From: Pseudomonas fluorescens | Lineage (GTDB): Bacteria > Pseudomonadota > Gammaproteobacteria > Pseudomonadales > Pseudomonadaceae | DNA length: 64,000 nucleotides | Reading direction: 5' to 3' | Assembly: GCF_002022275.1 (NCBI RefSeq) | Contig: NZ_MSDF01000008.1 | Coordinates: 1-64,000 of the forward strand | Part shown: positions 58,377 through 64,000 of the stretch, one piece after another | Layout of the letters: every line of letters starts with the position of its first letter | Position numbering within the stretch: position 1 is the first letter of the stretch | Notes under the pieces: model-generated | Seen by the model: only the letters and a program-made list of their open reading frames with translations | The model's database searches: none | What the model was told of the DNA's origin: nothing | Program-made: the position numbers and the translations under genes

Positions 58377-59309
58377 CTAGCCGTGATCTGCTGCCTTGAT
58401 CCGGTCGACCACCCGGGATGCCAGGTCATCAGGACGGAATTTGGCCAGGAAGTCATCAGCACCGACTTTCTTGACCATCGCCTGATTAAATACCCCCGAC
58501 AACGAAGTATGCAGGATGATATGCAATTTTTGCATGCGTGGATCGTTACGGATCTCAGCCGTGAGGGTGTAACCGTCCATTTCCGGCATTTCAATGTCGG
58601 AGATCATCATCAGGAATTCTTCTTCGGGTTTTTTGCCTTCATCCACCAGCTTGCGCAGGTAATCCAGGGCCTGGCGGCCGTCGTTCAGCGCCACCACATC
58701 AACACCGACGGTTTGCAGGCAACGTGTCACCTGTTTGCGCGCCACCGACGAGTCGTCCACCGTCAACACACGCAGCGATACCGCCTTGTGCGCGGTTTCG
58801 GCGTCCACCACGCCTACCGAGATGGTTTCGGACGTAGGCGCCACTTCGGCGAGGATCTTCTCTACGTCGATGATTTCCACCAATTGGTTATCGACCCGCG
58901 TCACCGCCGTGAGGTAGTGATCGCGCCCGGTGCCCTTGGGCGGCGGATGGATCTCTTCCCAGTTCATGTTGACGATGCGCTCCACCGAGCGCACCAGAAA
59001 GCCCTGGGTCTTGGTGTTGTACTCGGTGATGATCACAAAAGGACTCTGACGGTCCTGCAACCCCGAAGAACCGGTAGCCATGGCCAAGTCGAGAATCGGG
59101 ATGGTCGCGCCACGGATGTTGGCGACGCCACATACCACGGGGCTGGATTTGGGCAAGATGGTCAGCTTGGGGCACTGCAACACTTCCCGCACTTTAAACA
59201 CATTGATGCCGTACAGCTGTTTGCCGTCCAGACGAAACAGCAGCAACTCCAGGCGGTTCTGCCCTACCAGCTGTGTACGCTGGTTTACTGAATCCATTAC
59301 ACCTGCCAT
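58377..59309 (-). CDS. cheV: Chemotaxis coupling protein CheV
   Basis: 310 residues: CheW-like domain (~15-165, LELLLFRLDGKQLYGINVFKVREVL) fused to a receiver domain (~180-305) with the aspartate in MMISDIEMPEMDGYTL. CheV links receptors to CheA and buffers phosphoryl groups. A clear AGGAG precedes the ATG at 59309. Divergent from flgA. Confidence 0.95.
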   Translation of the reverse strand: MAGVMDSVNQRTQLVGQNRLELLLFRLDGKQLYGINVFKVREVLQCPKLTILPKSSPVVCGVANIRGATIPILDLAMATGSSGLQDRQSPFVIITEYNTKTQGFLVRSVERIVNMNWEEIHPPPKGTGRDHYLTAVTRVDNQLVEIIDVEKILAEVAPTSETISVGVVDAETAHKAVSLRVLTVDDSSVARKQVTRCLQTVGVDVVALNDGRQALDYLRKLVDEGKKPEEEFLMMISDIEMPEMDGYTLTAEIRNDPRMQKLHIILHTSLSGVFNQAMVKKVGADDFLAKFRPDDLASRVVDRIKAADHG

Positions 59310-59361
59310 GCCCAGACTCCTACGCTAAATCTAAGGGGTACGACGCGCACCCAACGCTAAA

Positions 59362-59377
59362 CGGCACGAGCTTTGCT
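59362..59377 (+). promoter_or_regulatory. Sigma54 promoter at flgA
   Basis: CGGCACGAGCTTTGCT: GG/GC at -24/-12 spacing and GCACG/TTTGC close to consensus. The predicted start (near 59388) is essentially the annotated flgA ATG at 59389. Confidence 0.7.
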
Positions 59378-59388
59378 ATTTATCGATT

Positions 59389-60153
59389 ATGGATATTAAA
59401 ACGACAGTTTCCCGACGCCTCCGTCTCCCACGGTACTGCAGACTTTTCTGCGTCTTGATGGCATTGCTTGCCTTGGGCCTGGGCGCCACGGCCCGCGCAG
59501 ACAATGTCACCTTGCCTGATCTCCTTATCGGCGTCACTCAAGGCTTTCTTGAGTTCACTGTAGAAGATTATCTGGCGACCACCCAGACGCCGGGGCGTTA
59601 TGAAATTCAGGTCAACCAGCTCGACCCACGCCTGCGCATGCCCCTGTGCGACAAGGAATTGACAGCGTCGCTGGAAAGCCCCGCCCAGCCCATCGGCCGG
59701 GTCACCGTAAAAGTACGCTGCGAAGGCGCTTCACCCTGGACCGTGTTCGTGCCGGCGCAGGTCAAGCTGTTCCGCGACGTCGTGGTGGTTACACGGCCAC
59801 TGAAGCGCACCGGCATCATTGGTTTCGAAGACGTGGCCTTGCGCGAACGGGACATCAGCCTGATCAACCAGGGTTACCTCACGTCTCTGGATCAGGCGGT
59901 TGGGCAGAAACTTACCCGACCAATGGTCACTGACCAGGTCATCACCCTGGTCCATCTGGAACAGGCCGAGGTGGTTCGCAAGGGCGATCAGGTCGTCATA
60001 TCCGCCAGCAGTGGCGGGCTGACGGTAAAGATGCCGGGAGAGGCGCTGTCCAACGGCGGCATGAGCGAACAGATTCGGGTGAAAAACCTCAACTCCAACC
60101 GCGTGATCAAGGCGCAAGTGACCGCGCCGGGTCAGGTTGAGGTAGCGTTATAG
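59389..60153 (+). CDS. flgA: Flagellar P-ring chaperone FlgA
   Basis: Periplasmic chaperone for FlgI, 254 residues. A signal peptide ([25 protein letters not shown]) precedes a SAF domain and beta-clip typical of FlgA ([24 protein letters not shown]... [15 protein letters not shown]... [16 protein letters not shown]). The ATG at 59389 gives the longest signal peptide; ATG at 59458 would leave a very short one. Head of the plus-strand flgA-flgM-flgN series. Confidence 0.9.
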   Translation: MDIKTTVSRRLRLPRYCRLFCVLMALLALGLGATARADNVTLPDLLIGVTQGFLEFTVEDYLATTQTPGRYEIQVNQLDPRLRMPLCDKELTASLESPAQPIGRVTVKVRCEGASPWTVFVPAQVKLFRDVVVVTRPLKRTGIIGFEDVALRERDISLINQGYLTSLDQAVGQKLTRPMVTDQVITLVHLEQAEVVRKGDQVVISASSGGLTVKMPGEALSNGGMSEQIRVKNLNSNRVIKAQVTAPGQVEVAL

Positions 60154-60231
60154 TTTACTGGCAGAGGACGCCCGCTTTTCCTACACTGTGCGCCAGACGT
60201 CCGCACGTGCAGGTTTATTGTCAATCGAGCC

Positions 60232-60258
60232 TAAAGTTTGTCCGGGTATGGCCGAAAA
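60232..60258 (+). promoter_or_regulatory. Sigma28 (FliA) promoter of flgM
   Basis: TAAAGTTT, 11-base spacer, GCCGAAAA, against the consensus TAAAGTTT-N11-GCCGATAA. It lies 38 nt upstream of the flgM ATG, making the anti-sigma gene a target of the sigma it inhibits. Confidence 0.9.
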
Positions 60259-60295
60259 CATGGCAAGCGTCCAAATACCCAGAGGTTTTTTTATC

Positions 60296-60622
60296 ATGGT
60301 CATCGATTTCAGCCGTTTGAATAACTCCCAGGCAGTGCCCGGCAACACGCGCACCAGCGGGGCCAAGGACGGCGTTGAAGCCAAGTCCCAGCCAGCGCCT
60401 GCAGCCAAGCCGGAACAGGCCGCCGCCAGCCAAAGCGGGGAATCCGTACACCTGAGCAATGAGGCTCAACAGTTGCAGAAGGTCACTGACTCGCTGCGCG
60501 ACCAACCGGTTGTCAACAAAGCCCGCGTGGCCGAGTTGAAACAGGCCGTCGCTGATGGCAGCTATAAAGTCGACAGCAACCGTGTAGCCAGCAAGCTGCT
60601 TAACTTCGAAGCCGAGCGCTAG
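60296..60622 (+). CDS. flgM: Anti-sigma28 factor FlgM
   Basis: 108 residues from the ATG at 60296 ([16 protein letters not shown]). The N-terminal half is Ala/Pro/Gln-rich and disordered; the C-terminal half ([55 protein letters not shown]) is the conserved FliA-binding region. FlgM is exported through the completed hook, releasing FliA. Own sigma28 promoter upstream. Confidence 0.92.
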   Translation: MVIDFSRLNNSQAVPGNTRTSGAKDGVEAKSQPAPAAKPEQAAASQSGESVHLSNEAQQLQKVTDSLRDQPVVNKARVAELKQAVADGSYKVDSNRVASKLLNFEAER

Positions 60623-60670
60623 GCAAAGGCCTGCGCAGGGCTTTTGGACGCTTAAAACCCAAGGCCAGCC

Positions 60671-61141
60671 ATGCACCACGACGAACATTTGCTTCAACTG
60701 ATCATTGATGATCTGGCTCCGACGCAACATTTGCTGGAGCTGCTCAAAGAAGAATCCCTGGCCCTTTATGGTCGGGATATGCGCTTGCTGGAAGAAATTC
60801 TGGCGCGCAAGCAGTCGCTGATCGTGTTGCTGGAGCAGCATGGCAGGAAGCGCAGCGAGATTCTTGTCAGCCTAGGCCTGCCGGCGGATCACGATGGTCT
60901 CGCCCAGTTGGCCAGCCACTCCTCGGTCGGCGATCAATTGCTGACGCAGAGCACCGCACTCAATCAATTGCTCGCCCAGTGCCAGGAAGCCAACCTGCTC
61001 AACGGTCAGTCGATCCAGCTGCAGCAAGCCACGACCGCCAACCAGCTACGTATACTTCACGGCGGAGAGCCTCCGGCCCTCTACAATGCCCAAGGCTCCA
61101 CTTCACGCTTGGTCAAACCCAGCACCCGCAGCCAAGCCTGA
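60671..61141 (+). CDS. flgN: Flagellar export chaperone FlgN
   Basis: 156-residue helical chaperone of the hook-filament junction proteins FlgK and Flg[61 protein letters not shown] is the FlgN pattern of amphipathic helices; the C-terminal tail is short and polar. It lies 48 nt after flgM and is probably co-transcribed from the sigma28 promoter. Confidence 0.88.
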   Translation: MHHDEHLLQLIIDDLAPTQHLLELLKEESLALYGRDMRLLEEILARKQSLIVLLEQHGRKRSEILVSLGLPADHDGLAQLASHSSVGDQLLTQSTALNQLLAQCQEANLLNGQSIQLQQATTANQLRILHGGEPPALYNAQGSTSRLVKPSTRSQA

Positions 61142-61236
61142 CGCCGGTTCAAAGCGCACCTATCCAAGGCGCGCCACATACTGGCAAAATGCCGGTTCTT
61201 GCGTGTAGTCGTATTTTGTCTGGAGATGGAAGAACC

Positions 61237-61986
61237 GTGTTCAACGCCCTTAATGCGGAAGATGCACCGCAGCCACCCAAAGTACTTACCACGCCTCTGG
61301 AAATCGCTGGCACCTTGCGGATGCTGCAAGAAAGCCATGATCCGTTGATCATCACTTTCCACGAACGCAGCCAGCGCTTTCAGAGCTACCTGGTGGACGT
61401 TGACCGGGACAGCAAGACGCTAGCCCTGGACGAAATGATTCCCCGCGATGGCGAGCGCTACCTTGAGAACGGCGAACCCTTCCGTATCGAAGGCTTCCAT
61501 GACGGCGTGCGGATTGCCTGGGAAAGCAACGGCACCCTGACCATCAGCGAAAAAGACGGCCACCGCATCTACACCGGCAGCATGCCCGACGAGGTGGTTT
61601 ACCATCAGCGTCGCAATGCCTTTCGCGCCGCACTGAAGCTGGCACAACTGGTCAGCATCGAGCTAGGTGGCGAGAAACTCAAGGCACCGATCAGCGGCAA
61701 GTTGCTGGACATCTCCGCCACCGGCTGCAAATTGCGCTTTGAGGGCGACATCTCCGAGCGCCTGCAACTGGGCCAGGTCTACGACCGTTTTATCGCCGCC
61801 CTGCCCTTCGGCAGCATGACCACGTCCGTCGAACTGCGTTACCTGCATTTCGAAGACAAGATCAACACAACGTTCGCCGGCGTGCGCTTCCACAACATGA
61901 GCGGCCTGGTGCAGCGCCAGGTGGAACGTTTTGTGTACCAGTTGCAGCGTGAAGCGCGGCGCTTCGACAAGGACGACGACCTTTAA
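61237..61986 (+). CDS. ycgR: Flagellar brake protein YcgR (PilZ domain)
   Basis: Cyclic-di-GMP-controlled motor brake, 249 residues from the GTG at 61237, which is preceded by GGAGATGG; longer in-frame reading back into flgN is rejected. The N-terminal YcgR domain (~15-115) is followed by a PilZ domain whose c-di-GMP motifs are complete: R126-x3-R130 (RNAFR) and D158-I-S160-x2-G163 (DISATG). It should bind the flagellar stator or switch when c-di-GMP is high. Last gene before a strong terminator. Confidence 0.92.
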   Translation: MFNALNAEDAPQPPKVLTTPLEIAGTLRMLQESHDPLIITFHERSQRFQSYLVDVDRDSKTLALDEMIPRDGERYLENGEPFRIEGFHDGVRIAWESNGTLTISEKDGHRIYTGSMPDEVVYHQRRNAFRAALKLAQLVSIELGGEKLKAPISGKLLDISATGCKLRFEGDISERLQLGQVYDRFIAALPFGSMTTSVELRYLHFEDKINTTFAGVRFHNMSGLVQRQVERFVYQLQREARRFDKDDDL

Positions 61987-62003
61987 GCCTTAAAGGTCGC
62001 GGC

Positions 62004-62042
62004 AAAAAAACGGGCGGATCCTTATGGGGTCCGCCCGTTTTT
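62004..62042. terminator. Bidirectional terminator, ycgR / MFS
   Basis: AAAACGGGCGGA / TCCGCCCGTTTT arms, T-runs on both strands, between two convergent genes. Confidence 0.93.
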
Positions 62043-62046
62043 GCAT

Positions 62047-63432
62047 TCAGGGGCGCGCCCTGCTCAAGTCGTGGGGATGCTCGTCCGGCCCCAGGGGCGC
62101 CGGGGGGCCCTCGAAGGGCGGTTCATCTGCCGGTGGCGACGGATCCGTTTGCGGCGCAGGGTCCGGAACGGGATCCTGCATCTGCTCCTGCACGACCGCC
62201 TCGTCTACCCGTGGGTCAAGGCAAGCCACCAGCGGCGAGCTGGACATGCTGTCAGGCATCGCCACATGGTGCAGCGGCGCATCGTCCACCTGGTGCAGGT
62301 TGGTCACCGCTTTCGGCCGGATACGCCACACCAGAATCAACGCGCACAGACTGAAAAACGCATACAGCATATGGCTGCCGAACAGCTTCATCGCCACACC
62401 GGCCAACAGCGGCCCGATGCTCGCGCCGACGCCGTAAGTCACCAGGAGCATAGCGGTCAGCGACACCCGGCGATCCCCCTCTACATGGTCATTGGAAAAC
62501 GCCACCGCCAGCGGATAGAGGCAGAATTGCACCAACGAACACAGGAACCCGGCCACGAACAGCACTTCCAACGGCACGTGCGTCATGATCGCCAACGGCA
62601 ACGCCGCCACCGCCAGGCACAAGGCAAAGCAGCGTATCAACAAGGCGCGGTCGTAGCGATCCGACAACCAGCCCAGCGGCCACTGCACCAGCAGGCCGGC
62701 AAAAATGCAGCACCCCATGAACAGACCGACCTGCTCAGTCGTCAGCCCTTGCTGGGAGGCATACAACGGCGCCAAACCATAAAACGAACCGACGATCACA
62801 CCCGCGCCCAACACCGTGCTCAGCGACTGCGGCACACGCTTGATAAAGAAGCGCGGCTCCATCGGCGCCGGGTGCAAGGGGGCCGGGTGAATGCGTCGGG
62901 TCATTGCCACCGGCACCAGGCACAGGGCGAAACACAGCGCGACCAGCATCAGCAATTCAAGACCCAACTCGGGGTGCATGACCAGAATCAACTGCCCCAA
63001 CACCAGCCCCAGGTAAGACGCGATCATATAACCGCTGAACACCACGCCGCGCTGCTTGGCGTCGGCCTGCTCATTGAGCCAGCTTTCGATGACCATGTAC
63101 TGGCACATCATTCCCAGGCCCACGACCATCCGCAGCACGATCCAGGCCGGCAGCCAATTGATCAAGCCATGGCCCAACACCGCCGCGCCGACGATACCGG
63201 CACAGGTAGCGTAGGCACGAATATGCCCGACCCGGGCGATCAGGCGATGCCCGATTTTGCCGCCCAGCACCAGGCCAAAATAGTTGGCCGCCATCAGCGC
63301 ACCCACCCACAGGCTGTCGACATGGTCGGCCGCCAGGCGCAGGGCCAGGTAAGTACTGAGCAGGCCGGAGCCAATCAGCATCATCAAAGAGGCGAAATAA
63401 AGGGCTCGAAAAGATTTCCAGATCTGGCGCAT
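62047..63432 (-). CDS. MFS transporter, YcaD type
   Basis: 461 residues with twelve helices and the motif-A loop GGKIGHRLIARVGHIRAY. YcaD-family members are uncharacterised exporters. Residues after ~380 form an unusual cytoplasmic tail of about 80 residues rich in Pro, Asp and Glu (DPVPDPAPQTDPSPPADEPP) with no helix, absent from typical MFS proteins. The start at 63432 gives a basic helix-1 lead. A mini-ORF/terminator unit lies ~230 nt upstream on the same strand. Confidence 0.85.
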   Translation of the reverse strand: MRQIWKSFRALYFASLMMLIGSGLLSTYLALRLAADHVDSLWVGALMAANYFGLVLGGKIGHRLIARVGHIRAYATCAGIVGAAVLGHGLINWLPAWIVLRMVVGLGMMCQYMVIESWLNEQADAKQRGVVFSGYMIASYLGLVLGQLILVMHPELGLELLMLVALCFALCLVPVAMTRRIHPAPLHPAPMEPRFFIKRVPQSLSTVLGAGVIVGSFYGLAPLYASQQGLTTEQVGLFMGCCIFAGLLVQWPLGWLSDRYDRALLIRCFALCLAVAALPLAIMTHVPLEVLFVAGFLCSLVQFCLYPLAVAFSNDHVEGDRRVSLTAMLLVTYGVGASIGPLLAGVAMKLFGSHMLYAFFSLCALILVWRIRPKAVTNLHQVDDAPLHHVAMPDSMSSSPLVACLDPRVDEAVVQEQMQDPVPDPAPQTDPSPPADEPPFEGPPAPLGPDEHPHDLSRARP

Positions 63433-63659
63433 CGGCGTTCCGAGCGGCTCCTTGCGGTGAGAGACAGGGCTATCAAATGATAGTCCGGTGTTGCCGGGTC
63501 CGGACAGGCGGTACGCACTGTTTCCGGGGAATATTTTGCTTCACAGCTCAGACGCTGCCTGGCGGTGTGCGAGGTACACCGATTGCGATAAATACCCGTA
63601 GCCCCTGCTGTGAACCTTCATCGCCAACAAGGTTCGACCGGTGTTTAAACGCCAGCCAC

Positions 63660-63696
63660 AAAAAAAGCCCCGTCAGAAAAAATCTGAGCAGGCTTT
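63660..63696 (-). terminator. Terminator after the mini-ORF
   Basis: On the minus strand AAAGCC-TGCTCAGA / TCTGACG-GGGCTTT followed by seven T (63666-63660). It would stop transcription after the mini-ORF and before the MFS gene. Confidence 0.75.
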
Positions 63697-63708
63697 GAAT
63701 TCTTCGGA

Positions 63709-63726
63709 TTAACGCGGATTGTTCAT
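63709..63726 (-). CDS. Five-codon mini-ORF with consensus ribosome site (MNNPR)
   Basis: AGGAGG (63731-63736), a four-base spacer, then ATG and four sense codons ending in TAA: Met-Asn-Asn-Pro-Arg. It follows a perfect hairpin TTTGCCT/AGGCAAA (63739-63759) and precedes a terminator. Such a site on so short a frame is typical of leader peptides or of RNAs that capture ribosomes. Whether it is translated is unknown. Confidence 0.5.
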   Translation of the reverse strand: MNNPR

Positions 63727-64000
63727 GGTACCTCCTAATTTGCCTCAGTTTAAGGCAAAGAGGTGTCTGCAAAACTCGGGGCGATTCAGACCTTCTTGCC
63801 CCTATGCCCAGTCCGAAAATGGGCTTTGGCCGATTAGTACAGAGGACATAATTCGTTTTAAATTGCGGTGGCAATCTTTCCCTAACGCGTAATGCCTCGT
63901 TTTTCGGTGAGGCTGATCCAGCTGTGAAAGCCCAAGTAGAGGCCCGCACAGCCCGATAAGGAGGTGTCCTGGAGTAGCTTTTTAAATTTTCCGCTCAGCC

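Larger units (their letters stand above)
63433..64000. other. Region upstream of the MFS gene
   Basis: 568 bases with no ordinary gene. On the minus strand it holds, in order, a weakly defined promoter region (~63800-63900), a 7-base hairpin, the five-codon mini-ORF with a perfect ribosome site, and an intrinsic terminator. A 133-codon frame here (63548-63949) lacks a ribosome site and any family features. Confidence 0.6.

Noticed and set aside
63548..63949. A 133-codon minus-strand frame at the right edge
   Set aside because: No ribosome site, overlaps the hairpin, mini-ORF and terminator in another frame, and has no recognisable features.

Overview
The window looks like the chromosome of a fluorescent pseudomonad (Pseudomonas fluorescens group). 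The evidence is the gene order tatD-holB-tmk-mltG-pabC-fabF-acpP-fabG-fabD-plsX-rpmF-yceD / maf / sppA-HAD-rluC / rne, which matches the equivalent P. aeruginosa block, the PhoPQ and PcpS homologues, and at least ten extragenic palindromic REP/REPIN elements with the GTGGGAGC-type head. I see no rRNA, tRNA, CRISPR array, prophage or insertion sequence. All calls come from reading the sequence; nothing was searched against a database.

Layout. 1-4.4 kb: L-arabinose ABC importer (araFGH) led by a short-chain dehydrogenase. 4.6-11.3 kb: an accessory locus with a 1345-residue membrane-bound NRPS of the Pls/PosA (poly-amino-acid synthetase) architecture, a dedicated phosphopantetheinyl transferase, a GNAT acetyltransferase and a divergent MFS exporter. 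11.4-12.9 kb: two small unknown proteins and a methyltransferase. 12.9-17.2 kb: an operon (GntR regulator, ADP-ribosylglycohydrolase-fold enzyme, NCS1 permease, PfkB kinase) that reads like a salvage route for an N-glycoside. 17.3-20.5 kb: DUF1285 protein, lipoprotein, moaA and a TetR regulator. 20.8-34.2 kb: the fatty-acid/cell-envelope housekeeping block. At its edge, a plus-strand ncRNA that I identify as RgsA shows 17/18 antisense complementarity to the acpP Shine-Dalgarno region about 6 kb away. 34.2-38.1 kb: rne with a long leader. 38.2-39.8 kb: MocA-like/XdhC molybdenum-enzyme maturation pair. 39.9-42.6 kb: sigma54-type dctA and an AraC regulator separated by two perfect palindromes. 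42.7-48.3 kb: PhoPQ with a small periplasmic protein, PcpS, and an RstAB-like two-component system. 48.3-52.1 kb: nrdA with DnaA boxes and a correctly spaced candidate NrdR box pair, but no nrdB beside it. 52.2-53.2 kb: a candidate secreted cysteine-protease-like effector. 53.4-62.0 kb: flagellar/chemotaxis genes (flgBCDE, cheRV, flgAMN, ycgR) with recognisable sigma54 and sigma28 promoters and an unrelated lectin-like gene inserted between cheR and flgB. 62.0-64.0 kb: a YcaD-type MFS transporter and, upstream, a five-codon mini-ORF followed by a terminator.

The most unusual items are the Pls/PosA-like synthetase locus, the effector-like gene at 52.2 kb, the N-glycoside operon, the RgsA/acpP pairing, the absence of pilZ from its usual holB-tatD position, the repeated GCGGCAA boxes before flgB, and the mini-ORF/terminator unit at the right edge.
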